Shown here one piece after another: positions 55,206 through 64,000 of a stretch of DNA of 64,000 bases. How positions within the stretch are numbered: the stretch's first letter is position 1; each line of letters begins with the position of its first letter. The notes beneath the pieces are model-generated. The model was not told the DNA's origin, ran no database searches, and was given only the letters and a program-made list of their open reading frames with translations. The DNA lies in NCBI RefSeq assembly GCF_900156175.1, contig NZ_FTMV01000019.1, positions 1-64,000 of the forward strand, read 5' to 3'. Both the position numbers and the translations under genes were made by a program. This stretch comes from Janthinobacterium sp. TND4EL3 (GTDB taxonomy: Bacteria; Pseudomonadota; Gammaproteobacteria; Burkholderiales; Burkholderiaceae_D).

Positions 55206-56906
55206 CTAAAATAGAAAGTAACGCTGCGCCATGGGCAGCGCGGCCGCAGCCTCGCACACGAGCAGCTGGCCGTCGGCGCGCACGGCGTAGGTTTCCGGGT
55301 CCACTTCCATGTGCGGCGTGGCGCCGTTGTGGATCATGTCCGCCTTGCGCAAGCCGCGCATGTTCTTCACGGCGATGACGGATTTGTTGAGCTTGAGCTG
55401 GTGGCCGATATCGAGCTCGTAGGCCGCCTGCGAGACGAACGTAAACGATTTTTTCAGGCCGCCGCCGAAGGCGCCGAACATCATGCGGTAATGCACGGGC
55501 TGCGGCGTGGGAATTGACGCGTTCGGGTCGCCCATCTGCGCGGCCGCGATCATGCCGCCCTTTAAGATCATCGACGGCTTGACGCCGAAAAACGCCGGTT
55601 TCCACAGCACGAGGTCGGCGATCTTGCCCGCCTCGATGGAACCGACCACGTGCGATATCCCGTGCGTGATGGCCGGATTGATCGTGTACTTGGCAATGTA
55701 GCGTTTGGCGCGAAAATTGTCGCTGCGCGCCGTGTCGGGCGCCAGCGGCCCCCGCTGCACCTTCATCTTGTGCGCCGTCTGCCAGGTGCGCATGATTACC
55801 TCGCCGACGCGGCCCATGGCCTGCGAATCGGACGACATCATGGAAATGGCGCCGATATCGTGCAGAATGTCTTCGGCGGCGATGGTTTCGCGGCGGATGC
55901 GCGACTCGGCAAAGGCCACGTCTTCCGCGATGGCCGGGTCCAGGTGGTGGCATACCATCAGCATGTCCAGGTGCTCGTCGAGCGTGTTGACGGTGAACGG
56001 GCGCGTGGGGTTGGTCGACGAGGGCAGCACGTTGGACTGGCCCACGGCGGCGATGATGTCGGGCGCATGGCCGCCGCCCGCCCCTTCCGTGTGGAAGGTG
56101 TGGATGGTGCGGTCCTTGAAGGCGGCCAGGGTGTGCTCAAGGAAGCCTCCCTCGTTGAGGGTGTCGCTGTGCAGCGCCACCTGGATATCCATGCGGTCGG
56201 CCACCGACAGGCAGTTGTCGATGGCGGCCGGCGTGCTGCCCCAGTCCTCGTGCAGTTTCAGGCCGATGGCGCCCGCGCGCACCTGCTCTTCCAGCGGCAG
56301 CGGCAGGCTGACGTTACCTTTGCCCATGAAGCCCAGGTTCATCGGGAAGGCGTCGGCGGCCGCCAGCATGGCGTGCAAGTGCCACGGTCCCGGCGTGCAC
56401 GTGGTGGCGGCAGTGCCCACGGCAGGTCCCGTGCCGCCGCCCAGCATGGTCGTCACGCCGCTCATCAGGGCTTCCTCGATCTGCTGCGGGCAGATGAAGT
56501 GGATGTGCGTGTCGACGCCGCCGGCCGTGACGATCAGGCCCTCGCCGGCGATGATTTCCGTGGCGCCGCCGATGGCGAGCGTGACGCCGGGCTGGATGTC
56601 CGGGTTGCCCGCCTTGCCGATGCCGAAGACCAGACCGTTTTTCAGGCCGATGTCGGCCTTCACGATGCCCCAGTGGTCGAGGATGACGGCATTCGTGATG
56701 ACGGTGTCCATCACTTCGGCCGCGCAGCGCTGCGACTGGCCCATGCCGTCGCGGATGACTTTACCGCCGCCGAATTTCACTTCTTCGCCGTAGATGGCGT
56801 AGTCATGCTCGATCTCGATGAACAGTTCCGTGTCGGCCAGGCGGATGCGGTCGCCCTTGGTGGGGCCGAACATCTCGGCATAGGCGCTGCGGGGAATGCT
56901 GGCCAT
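55206..56906 (-). CDS. ureC: Urease alpha (catalytic) subunit
   Basis: The 566-aa amidohydrolase carries all active-site residues: His134 and His136 ([10 protein letters not shown]), carbamylated Lys217 and His219 (GLKLHEDWG), His246 (ALHSD), His272 ([13 protein letters not shown]), the flap His320 (MVCHH) and Asp360. Two nickel ions hydrolyse urea to ammonia and carbamate. Ends QRYFLF as usual. One base separates it from ureB. Confidence 0.97.
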   Translation of the reverse strand: MASIPRSAYAEMFGPTKGDRIRLADTELFIEIEHDYAIYGEEVKFGGGKVIRDGMGQSQRCAAEVMDTVITNAVILDHWGIVKADIGLKNGLVFGIGKAGNPDIQPGVTLAIGGATEIIAGEGLIVTAGGVDTHIHFICPQQIEEALMSGVTTMLGGGTGPAVGTAATTCTPGPWHLHAMLAAADAFPMNLGFMGKGNVSLPLPLEEQVRAGAIGLKLHEDWGSTPAAIDNCLSVADRMDIQVALHSDTLNEGGFLEHTLAAFKDRTIHTFHTEGAGGGHAPDIIAAVGQSNVLPSSTNPTRPFTVNTLDEHLDMLMVCHHLDPAIAEDVAFAESRIRRETIAAEDILHDIGAISMMSSDSQAMGRVGEVIMRTWQTAHKMKVQRGPLAPDTARSDNFRAKRYIAKYTINPAITHGISHVVGSIEAGKIADLVLWKPAFFGVKPSMILKGGMIAAAQMGDPNASIPTPQPVHYRMMFGAFGGGLKKSFTFVSQAAYELDIGHQLKLNKSVIAVKNMRGLRKADMIHNGATPHMEVDPETYAVRADGQLLVCEAAAALPMAQRYFLF

Positions 56907-56907
56907 C

Positions 56908-57237
56908 TCAATCCTTTCCCGGTGGAGTGTCTTGCAGTTCGCCCATCACTTCGCCGTTGAAGCCGTAGACCTTGCGCTCGCCCGCCAGCGCCACCAGTTC
57001 CACCGTGCGCTGCTGGCCCGGCTCGAAGCGCACGGCCGTGCCGGCCGTGATGTTCAGGCGCATGCCGTAGGCGCGCCAGCGCTCGAAGGCCAGCGCAGGG
57101 TTGACTTCAAAGAAGTGGAAGTGCGAACCGACCTGGATGGGCCGGTCGCCGCGGTTGGCCACCACCACGGTGGCCGTGGCGCGGCCGGCATTCAAGCTGA
57201 TCTCGCCTTCTTCCAGTTTGTATTCGCCTGGGGTCAT
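56908..57237 (-). CDS. ureB: Urease beta subunit
   Basis: The 109-aa beta subunit starts [19 protein letters not shown] and has the [11 protein letters not shown] and [15 protein letters not shown] segments. Small structural chain of the three-chain urease. ATG 57237 has GGAG nearby (AGGAGCCCC). Confidence 0.95.
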   Translation of the reverse strand: MTPGEYKLEEGEISLNAGRATATVVVANRGDRPIQVGSHFHFFEVNPALAFERWRAYGMRLNITAGTAVRFEPGQQRTVELVALAGERKVYGFNGEVMGELQDTPPGKD

Positions 57238-57267
57238 GAGGGGCTCCTGTCAATGTCGCTTGTAGGG

Positions 57268-57570
57268 TTACGGTATCGGGTGGTGCACGGTCACCAGCTT
57301 GCTGCCGTCGGGGAAGGTCGCTTCCACCTGGATATCGGGGATCATCTCGGCGATGCCGTCCATGACGTCGGCGCGAGAGAGAATTTTTGTGCCGTCCGAC
57401 ATCAGCTGCGCCACGGACTTGCCGTCGCGCGCCCCTTCCATGATGGCCGCGCTGATCAGGGCCACCGCTTCCGGATAATTCAATTTCAAGCCACGCGCCA
57501 GGCGCCGTTCGGCCAGCAGCGCGGCCGTAAAGATGAGCAGCTTGTCTTTTTCGCGGGGTGTCAGGTCCAT
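57268..57570 (-). CDS. ureA: Urease gamma subunit
   Basis: The 100-aa gamma chain begins [35 protein letters not shown] and ends in TVHHPIP. Structural chain. AAGGAAAACC precedes the ATG. It is 25 bases after ureD. Confidence 0.96.
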   Translation of the reverse strand: MDLTPREKDKLLIFTAALLAERRLARGLKLNYPEAVALISAAIMEGARDGKSVAQLMSDGTKILSRADVMDGIAEMIPDIQVEATFPDGSKLVTVHHPIP

Positions 57571-57595
57571 GGTTTTCCTTACGCTTCTTTAATGT

Positions 57596-58462
57596 TCAAG
57601 TGTTCCAGATGCGGGGCACGACGGCGGCGCGTCCCAGCATGGCGGGGCGCAGCAGCTGCCAGGCGGCCAGCATGACGCGGCGCGCCGCCTCGCTGTCGCC
57701 GCACAGCAGGCGCACCACCACCAGCGCTTTCATGTGCGTGGCGCCAAACGCGGCGCCGGCAGGCACCTGGATCTCGCGCAAGGCGGCCAGCACGGATGCA
57801 GAGACGGGCGTGCCGACGGCGATCAGGGTGGCGCATACCGTGTGCCCTCCCAATCCCAGGGGGCTGGCCATCAGGGCGCCGCCGGCGGCCAGCACGCCCT
57901 GCTCGCACCACAGCAGCCTGCCGCCGCGGCGTATCCGTACCTGCTGGCTGATGCTGCCCTCGTTGAATGTCTCGCCCGAGGCGCTGCGCCCCAGGCAGAC
58001 GACGTCGCAGCCGATGTAGCCGGCATCCGCCGCCAGTTCCACCTCATGGTGCAGGCGCACGCAAGCCTGGTCGAAAAAGATGCTTTCCTGCGGCAGCCAC
58101 TCGATGGCGGCGCCCGCGCCCGCGCGCAGCACGACGTGCTGGCCCGAGACATGGCCGTTGGCGCGGTACCACTTGGCGGCGCCGGGCGACGTCAGCAAGG
58201 CGTGCGCGCCGTCGCCCGCCGTGGCGTCGACGGCCAGCCGGTCGCCGCCCACCACGCCGCCGGGCGGATGGATGATGATGGCATGGCAGACGGCGTCGCC
58301 TTCCGGATACAAAGGCTTTTGCACGCGCAGGGGGCCGCTGTGCGCGCGTTCGACGAGGCGGCTGACGCCGTCGTGCAGCGCAAAGCCCAGGCGCAACTGC
58401 GCCTGCCAGGCGCTGTGGGCGCCGGCTGGTGTAGGCATGACTGGATGGCTGCTGTCTGGCAT
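57596..58462 (-). CDS. ureD: Urease accessory protein UreD
   Basis: The 288-aa protein has LRLGFALHDGVSRLVERAHSGPLRVQKPLYPEG, IHPPGGVVGGDRLAVD, LTSPGAAKWYR and the WLPQESIFFDQA segment, the UreD/UreH family. Scaffold for apo-urease and UreFG. ATG 58462 is used, with ATG 58438 possible; the longer frame to 58543 has no ribosome site. First gene of the operon, so the promoter should lie between 58463 and 58606. Confidence 0.9.
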   Translation of the reverse strand: MPDSSHPVMPTPAGAHSAWQAQLRLGFALHDGVSRLVERAHSGPLRVQKPLYPEGDAVCHAIIIHPPGGVVGGDRLAVDATAGDGAHALLTSPGAAKWYRANGHVSGQHVVLRAGAGAAIEWLPQESIFFDQACVRLHHEVELAADAGYIGCDVVCLGRSASGETFNEGSISQQVRIRRGGRLLWCEQGVLAAGGALMASPLGLGGHTVCATLIAVGTPVSASVLAALREIQVPAGAAFGATHMKALVVVRLLCGDSEAARRVMLAAWQLLRPAMLGRAAVVPRIWNT

Positions 58463-58469
58463 GCGGGGC

Positions 58470-58489
58470 AATCGCGTAAATAAGCGATT
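58470..58489 (-). promoter_or_regulatory. Inverted repeat upstream of ureD
   Basis: AATCGC (58470-58475) and GCGATT (58484-58489) form a 6-bp inverted repeat with 8-base spacer, 8-27 bases before the ureD ATG. Possible operator or small leader hairpin; no known regulator assigned. Confidence 0.3.
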
Positions 58490-58606
58490 ACCTAAGCAGG
58501 ATATATGCCAGCGCCAGGGGAAGGAAGCGTGAGAATCGCGCACCGCGCTGCAGCGGACGCACCGGCATGGTGCATCGGCCGCACCGCGGCGCGGAGAGCC
58601 AGCCCT

Positions 58607-60826
58607 TTAGAGGCCTGGCTCCTGGGCCACGGCCAGCGTGCGCCGCTCGCGCAGCAGGGCCGTGAATGGGGCGGCCGCCAGGGGGCGGCTGAAATAATAG
58701 CCCTGCATTTCATCGCAGCCGTGTTCCGTCAGGAAGGCCACCTGTTCGCGCGTTTCCACGCCTTCGGCGATGACGCGCATGTCGAGATTGTGCGCCAGCG
58801 AGATGACGGAGCGGGCGATGGCCGCGTCGCTGCTGCTGGTGGTGACGTCGTCGACGAAGGATTTGTCGATCTTCAGCACGTCGATGGGGAAGCGTTTCAG
58901 GTAGCCGAGGCTGGAATAGCCGGTGCCGAAGTCGTCGAGCGAAATGCCCACGCCGATGTCCTTCAGGCGCGTCAGGGCCGCCACGGCCTTGTCCGGGTCG
59001 CCCATCACCGTGCTTTCCGTGATCTCGATGCCGAGGCAGGCGGGGGCGATGTCGTATTTGCGCAGCGCCGCCTCGACGAAGGGCACCGTGCGGTCCTGCG
59101 CAAACTGCTTGCCGGACAGGTTGACGGCCACCTTGATGCTGCCCAGGCCCGCGTCGTGCCACACGCGGATCTGCGCACACACGCTTTCGAGTACCCATTC
59201 GCCGATGGCCGTGATGGAACCATATTCCTCGGCCAGCGCGATGAACAGGCCGGGGGGCACCTTGCCCAGCACCGGGTTGTTCCAGCGCAATAACGCTTCC
59301 GCGCCCAGCATGGCGCCCGTGCGCAAGCACATCTGCGGCTGGTAGTGCACTTCGAATTCATCGCGGCCGATGGCGCCGCGCAGCTGCTGCTGCATGGCCA
59401 GGCGGGCGCGGATATCGCTGCCCATGCGCTCCGTGAAAAACGCATAGTGGTCGCGCCCCATTTCCTTGGCGCGCACCAGGGCCGTGTCGGCATGGCGCAG
59501 CACGTCGTCGAGGCTGTTGCCGTCGGCCGGGCACAGGGCGATGCCGATGCTCGTCGTCAGCGCCAGGCGCTCGCCGTCGACACTGAGCTCTTCGCGCAGG
59601 CCGGCCAGGATGGTTTGCGCCAGCGCCAGCGTGCGGCCCAGCAGGGGATCGTCGAGCAGCAGAATCTGGAATTCGTCGCCGCCCTGGCGCGCCACCGTGT
59701 CGCCTTCGCGCACGCAGCCGGACAGGAAGCGCGCCACCACCTGCAGCGCCTTGTCGCCCACGGCCTGGCCATGCGAGTCGTTGATATTCTTGAAACGGTC
59801 GAGGTCCAGGCACATCAGCACCACTTGCTGGCGGTCGCGCACGGCGCTCACGCGCGCCTGCTCGAAGCGCTCGCGCATCAGCACGCGGTTGGGCAAGCCC
59901 GTCAGCGCGTCGTGGTAGGAGAGGAAATCGATCAGGTGCTGCTCGGCCTTGCGCTCGCTGATGTCGAGGAAGACGCCCACGTAATTGACGACGGCGCCAT
60001 CGGGGCCATGCACGGTGGAGACGCTGAGCAAACAGGGATAGGTGTCGCCGCTCTTGCGCCGCGTCTGCACCTCGCCCGACCAGCAGCCGCTGCTGCGCAA
60101 GCCCTGGCGCAGGGCCAGCAGCACCGCTTCGCCCGTGTATTCGGCGTGCAGGCGCATGATGTCCGTGCCCACCACTTCCTGCGCGGCGTAGCCGGTGATG
60201 CGGGTAAACGCGGGATTGGCGGTGACGATGACGCCGGCCGGGTCGGTAATCAGGATGGCGTCCTGCGTGGCTTCGAAGACCTGGCCGGACAGGCGCAGCA
60301 ATTCCTCGTTGGCGCGGCGGATCTGCACTTCGCGCGCCAGCGTGCTGGCCACCTGTTCGAGTTCCGCCGTGCGTTCGGCCACGCGGCGCTCCAGGTTGGC
60401 GCGCTCCTGCGCCAGTTGCAGCTGCGCCCGCGCCAGGCGCACGTGCGCGTCGGTGCGGGCCAGGATTTCCTCGGCTTGGAAGGGCTTGGCGATGAAGTCG
60501 ACGGCGCCCAGCGCGAAGCCGCGCACCTTGTCGTCCGTGTCGTACTGGGCCGACAGGAAGATCACGGGCACCTGGCGCAGCGCAGGAATTTCCTTCAGGC
60601 GCCGGCACACCTCAAAGCCGTCCAGGCCCGGCATGCGCACGTCGAGCAGGATCAGCTCCGGCGGGCGCGCCTGGGCCGTCCACAGGGCCAGTTCGCCATT
60701 CGGCGCCTGGCGCACCGCATAGCCGGCGCCGCCGAGCAAATCGCTCAACAGCTTCAGCGACGCCGGCGTATCTTCAACGATCAGTACTTCGCCCTTCGAA
60801 TTTACTTCCGAAAAATCGCGGTGCAT
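58607..60826 (-). CDS. REC-PAS-GGDEF-EAL c-di-GMP response regulator
   Basis: The 739-aa protein opens with a receiver domain (phospho-Asp62 in LILLDVRMPG). A short coiled coil (about 140-190), PAS (about 195-310), GGDEF (about 325-480, RQGGDEFQILLLDD intact) and EAL (about 495-730, AEALLRW, EITESTVMGD, DDFGTGYSSLGYL) follow. Both cyclase and phosphodiesterase motifs are intact. No membrane helices, so it takes its signal by phosphotransfer, perhaps from the hybrid kinases upstream (175 bases away). Confidence 0.9.
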   Translation of the reverse strand: MHRDFSEVNSKGEVLIVEDTPASLKLLSDLLGGAGYAVRQAPNGELALWTAQARPPELILLDVRMPGLDGFEVCRRLKEIPALRQVPVIFLSAQYDTDDKVRGFALGAVDFIAKPFQAEEILARTDAHVRLARAQLQLAQERANLERRVAERTAELEQVASTLAREVQIRRANEELLRLSGQVFEATQDAILITDPAGVIVTANPAFTRITGYAAQEVVGTDIMRLHAEYTGEAVLLALRQGLRSSGCWSGEVQTRRKSGDTYPCLLSVSTVHGPDGAVVNYVGVFLDISERKAEQHLIDFLSYHDALTGLPNRVLMRERFEQARVSAVRDRQQVVLMCLDLDRFKNINDSHGQAVGDKALQVVARFLSGCVREGDTVARQGGDEFQILLLDDPLLGRTLALAQTILAGLREELSVDGERLALTTSIGIALCPADGNSLDDVLRHADTALVRAKEMGRDHYAFFTERMGSDIRARLAMQQQLRGAIGRDEFEVHYQPQMCLRTGAMLGAEALLRWNNPVLGKVPPGLFIALAEEYGSITAIGEWVLESVCAQIRVWHDAGLGSIKVAVNLSGKQFAQDRTVPFVEAALRKYDIAPACLGIEITESTVMGDPDKAVAALTRLKDIGVGISLDDFGTGYSSLGYLKRFPIDVLKIDKSFVDDVTTSSSDAAIARSVISLAHNLDMRVIAEGVETREQVAFLTEHGCDEMQGYYFSRPLAAAPFTALLRERRTLAVAQEPGL

Positions 60827-61000
60827 GTAGCAGTTCTCTCAGCTTTGGATGAGGCGCGGCGGTCCGTTGCCGCGCTGGACAAGACATTTCTTTGCGATGA
60901 ACTACGTATTATCATCATAATCTTTATTGCAATCTAGCACCATCCATCGGCGCCACTTAGGCCGTCTTTTCAGCGAAACCGATGTTGTCAGCCCACACTT

Positions 61001-63163
61001 TTACGCGTGCGCCAGCGCGTCCTCATTCTCCAGCAAGTCGCACAACTGGCGGTACTGATGCTGGTCCAGCATGGCCTGCAGCGGCGCCAGCAACGGTGCG
61101 GCCGCCGCCGGCAGGGCCGCCAGCAGCAACGCCACCCTGGCAAGGTTCAACTCGCGCAGCGCCACCAGCAAGGCGGCGCGCTCATCGCGCGCCAGCAGCG
61201 CCAGGTCCCGCGCCTGCAGGGCGGGCGGCGCCTCGGGCGTCGGCGGCGCGGCAGCGGGCGCCAGCGCAGGCAACGGCGCCTCGGCCGCCTGCGCGGGGAT
61301 GCTGAAACTGAAGGTGGCGCCCTGCCCCGGCGTCGACTCCAGCGTCAGTTCGCCTTTCATCAGCTGCACGAACTCGCGCGAGATGGCCAGGCCCAGGCCC
61401 GTGCCGTCCTTCGGTCCAGCGCTGTCGGCCTGCACGAAGGGTTCAAAGACGCGCTGCTGGTCTTCCCGGGCGATGCCGATGCCCGTGTCGCTGACGGCGA
61501 ACGACAGCAGCCATTGATCGCCATCGCGCCGCTCGCCACGCACTGTCAGGGTGACCGTGCCGCCGCCCGCGAACTTGACGGCGTTCGACATCAGGTTGAG
61601 CAGCACCTGGCGCAGCCGCGTGGCGTCGAGCAGCACGGCCGGCGGCACGGCGACGCAATCGAGGCGCAGCGCCATGCCCTGCTGCTCGGCGCGCATGCCC
61701 AGCATGTCCATCACTTCCTGCAGCAGCGGCGCCAGCGCCACCACCTCCATCTGCGCCAGCAGGCGTCCCGCCTCGCCCTTGGACAGCTCGAGGATTTCAT
61801 TGATCAATCTCAATAAATGATTGCCGGAGCGGTGGATGATGGCCAGGTTGCGCTTTTCATCGTCCTGCATATTGGGCGAAGCGGCCATCAGGCGCGAAAA
61901 ACCGATCACGGAATTCAAGGGCGTGCGCAGTTCATGGCTCATGTTGGCCAGGAAGGTGCTCTTGGCGCGGTTCGCCGCCTGCGCCTGGCTGACGGCCACC
62001 GACAGCGCGCCCGTGCGCTCGGCCACCAGTTCCTCCAGGTGATGGCGGTGGCGCAGCAGTTCCAGTTCCGCCTCGCGGTGCGCCGTGATGTCGTAGTTCG
62101 AACCCACCAGGCGCATGGGCATGCCCTGCCCGTCGCGGAAGATCACGGCGTCGGCCTTGATGTAGCGGATGGCGCCATCGGGCCACCGGATACGGTATTC
62201 GTGCGTGAACGCGTGGCCGGCGCCCAGCGCGGTGCGCAAGGCCAGCTTGGCCGCCGGCACGTCCTGCGGCACCAGCGCCGCGCGCCAGATCGCCGCCGGC
62301 GTGGCGCCGCCCGCATCGGCCCTGAACTGCGCATACATCTGTTCATCCCACTGCAATTCATCGCTGGCGACATTCCAGTCCCAGATGCCGATGCTGGCCG
62401 CGCCCGTGGCCATCTGCACGCGCTCCTCGCTGCGCTGCAAGGCGCGGTAGCGGCTGTCGAGCAGCGCCACCATGTCGCGGATGCTGCGGTACAGGGCGCG
62501 CAGCTCGCCGAGGAACCAGGCTTTCGGCGGGATGCCGAACGCTTCGCTCTGCCCCGCCTTGACGCCGGCCGCATACTGGCCGATGGCGCGCAGGGGTTTG
62601 ATCATCAGGCACCACATCAGCAGCCAGATGCTGGCTACCAGGATCACGTCGAGCGCCACGATCATGGCGCCGATGGCCAGCGCGCGCTGGCGCAGCTGCG
62701 CATGCAGCAGGGCCGGCGTGGCATACACGGTGACGGCGCCGATGACTTGCCCGCCCATCGTCACCGAGCGCCGCGCCGCCAGCAGGCCGGGATCGCCGGG
62801 CAGCACGGAGACGCTCTCGAACGCGCCGTCGCCGTTGCGACGCAGGACCAGCGCTTCCTTGCCGACGCCGGGCGTGAGGGCGCTGGCCACCAGCTCGCGC
62901 TTGCCCAGGGTGCTGCGCATGATGGCCAGCATCTGCTTTTCATCGAGGTTCCACAGCGGCAGCTCGATGGCGACGGCCAGCTGGTCGGCGCTGACCGACA
63001 GGCTGTGGCGCAGCTGCTGCCAGCGCTGTTCGCGTTCGGATTGGTAAAACAGCACGGCAAACACCAGCAGCAGCACGGTGACGACAAAGGTCAGCGCCAC
63101 GCTGACGGCCAGCACGATGGACACGCCGCCCAGGCGCGCATGCTTGAACCCAGGCTGCGTCAT
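61001..63163 (-). CDS. Sensor histidine kinase with PAS and extra C-terminal module
   Basis: The 720-aa kinase has two membrane helices (about 15-40 and 163-187) around a periplasmic sensor, a HAMP-like region, PAS (about 245-365), HisKA with His410 (ANMSHELRTPLNSVIGF) and HATPase (LMSNAVKFAGGG, SDTGIGIARED, GTGLGLAISREFV). A C-terminal 70-residue part ends LDQHQYRQLCDLLE and resembles the end of the next gene upstream. No receiver domain. ATG 63163 overlaps the stop of the upstream hybrid kinase by 4 bases, so they form an operon. Confidence 0.88.
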   Translation of the reverse strand: MTQPGFKHARLGGVSIVLAVSVALTFVVTVLLLVFAVLFYQSEREQRWQQLRHSLSVSADQLAVAIELPLWNLDEKQMLAIMRSTLGKRELVASALTPGVGKEALVLRRNGDGAFESVSVLPGDPGLLAARRSVTMGGQVIGAVTVYATPALLHAQLRQRALAIGAMIVALDVILVASIWLLMWCLMIKPLRAIGQYAAGVKAGQSEAFGIPPKAWFLGELRALYRSIRDMVALLDSRYRALQRSEERVQMATGAASIGIWDWNVASDELQWDEQMYAQFRADAGGATPAAIWRAALVPQDVPAAKLALRTALGAGHAFTHEYRIRWPDGAIRYIKADAVIFRDGQGMPMRLVGSNYDITAHREAELELLRHRHHLEELVAERTGALSVAVSQAQAANRAKSTFLANMSHELRTPLNSVIGFSRLMAASPNMQDDEKRNLAIIHRSGNHLLRLINEILELSKGEAGRLLAQMEVVALAPLLQEVMDMLGMRAEQQGMALRLDCVAVPPAVLLDATRLRQVLLNLMSNAVKFAGGGTVTLTVRGERRDGDQWLLSFAVSDTGIGIAREDQQRVFEPFVQADSAGPKDGTGLGLAISREFVQLMKGELTLESTPGQGATFSFSIPAQAAEAPLPALAPAAAPPTPEAPPALQARDLALLARDERAALLVALRELNLARVALLLAALPAAAAPLLAPLQAMLDQHQYRQLCDLLENEDALAHA

Positions 63164-64000
63164 GCGTCGGCGCCCTGCGCCTGCGCCGATGCCACGGGCA
63201 GCGCCAGCGCGGCGCACAGCTGCTGGTACTGGTGCTGCTCCAGCATGGCGCACAGATGCGCGGCCAGCTGCGGCCAGCGGGTGGCCACGCCAGCGAGCAC
63301 GATGGCGCTGCGCCGCAGGTCCAGCGCGCGCACGGAGTCGAGCAGCACCTGCCGTTCGGCGGCGTCGAGATGGTCCAGCGCCTGATCCAGGTCAAAGGAA
63401 AGATCGAAGGCGCCGCCCGCCGCGCCATCCTGCGCCTGTTCGCTGGCGGCGCGCTGGAAGCGCAAGCCCAGCTGCTGCTCCAGCATGGCGAACAGGTGTT
63501 CCTGTTCGATCGGCTTGCGCAGGAAGCCGTCGGCGCCGGCCGCCAGCGCCTCCTGTTTTTCTTCCTCGAAGGCGGAAGCCGTCATGATCACCAGGCGCGG
63601 CTGCGCCAGGCCATCCTGTGCGCGCAGCCAGCGCGTCAGCGCCAGGCCATCGATATCGGGCATGCGCCAGTCGCTGAGCACCATGTCGTAGCGCTGCGCC
63701 GCCAGCATCGCCTGCGCCTGCGCGCCGCCGGCCGCCTCCTGCAGCAGGAAGCCGAGCGGCGCCAGCAGGCCGGCCAGCAGCTTGCGGCAGTTGTCGTCAT
63801 CGTCGACCAGCAGCACCGCGCGGCCGCGCTGGCCGGGCGGCAAGCGCGCCACGCGGCCCGGCGCCTGCGGCGCGGCGACGGGGCGCAGCACGCATGGCGC
63901 GCGCAGGTCGAAGCGGAACACGGACCCGGCGCCCAAGGTCGATTCGACGCGCAGTTCGCCGTCCATCAGGCGCACGAATTCGCGCGAAATGGTCAGGCCC
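63160..64000 (-). CDS. Hybrid sensor kinase, C-terminal part only
   Basis: The gene continues beyond the right edge. Visible from the edge: the end of a HATPase domain (GLTISREFVRLMDGELRVESTLGAGSVF), then a receiver domain (VLLVDDDDNCRK, phospho-Asp in MVLSDWRMPDIDG, Lys in LRKPIEQEH), then a helical C-terminal module ending LEQHQYQQLCAALALP. This module matches the end of the next kinase. It is probably an HPt-like or protein-interaction part. Start and sensor region unseen. Confidence 0.85.
   Translation of the reverse strand, partial: GLTISREFVRLMDGELRVESTLGAGSVFRFDLRAPCVLRPVAAPQAPGRVARLPPGQRGRAVLLVDDDDNCRKLLAGLLAPLGFLLQEAAGGAQAQAMLAAQRYDMVLSDWRMPDIDGLALTRWLRAQDGLAQPRLVIMTASAFEEEKQEALAAGADGFLRKPIEQEHLFAMLEQQLGLRFQRAASEQAQDGAAGGAFDLSFDLDQALDHLDAAERQVLLDSVRALDLRRSAIVLAGVATRWPQLAAHLCAMLEQHQYQQLCAALALPVASAQAQGADA

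Overview
The window is GC-rich chromosomal DNA from a betaproteobacterium of the order Burkholderiales, most likely Oxalobacteraceae (Janthinobacterium, Massilia or Duganella type). This is inferred from protein style, the thrS-infC-rpmI-rplT-pheS-pheT-ihfA-merR gene order and the tRNA-Val pair. No search was run, so the genus is an inference.

Layout. 1-2.4 kb: the edge of an IS1595-type insertion sequence, two related tiny proteins and a persulfide-dioxygenase-like hydrolase. 2.5-6.2 kb: a type VI lipase effector of the Tle3 type with a Tla3-like partner, without VgrG and with a sharp local GC drop. 6.1-13.6 kb: M28 peptidase, acetyltransferase, glycine-zipper protein, PP2C phosphatase, a broken methyltransferase, an FHA-domain protein, a 34-residue membrane protein and a LexA-box-controlled YdjM-type protein. 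13.6-17.8 kb: Fur-box / ECF sigma / FecR / TonB receptor iron uptake module. 17.8-24.6 kb: pirin and OsmC pair, then SIMPL protein, a kinase-FGE fusion and a zinc-ribbon SPFH-like coiled-coil protein. 24.8-37.4 kb: envelope proteins, ZntB, Rnk, GGDEF-EAL protein, RF3, chemotaxis receptor, Crp/Fnr regulator and a NarL-type two-component pair.

37.5-45.9 kb is the core translation operon (two tandem tRNA-Val genes, thrS, infC, rpmI, rplT, pheS, pheT, ihfA, MerR regulator), all on the minus strand. 46-52.8 kb holds assorted single genes, including two SMR transporters behind a guanidine-II (mini-ykkC) riboswitch and an ArsR/old-yellow-enzyme pair behind palindromic operators. 52.8-58.5 kb is a complete urease operon, ureDABCEFGJ. 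58.6-64 kb holds a REC-PAS-GGDEF-EAL protein and two hybrid-type sensor kinases, the last cut by the window edge.

The most interesting signals are: an identical direct-repeat box at identical distance from the -10 element in front of two envelope protein genes; the SPFH / kinase-FGE / SIMPL gene set, with PP2C and FHA proteins nearby; the GC-shifted Tle3-Tla3 junction; the guanidine-II riboswitch that also covers an EmrE-like gene; and a C-terminal module shared by two adjacent sensor kinases. Much of the window is ordinary housekeeping sequence.
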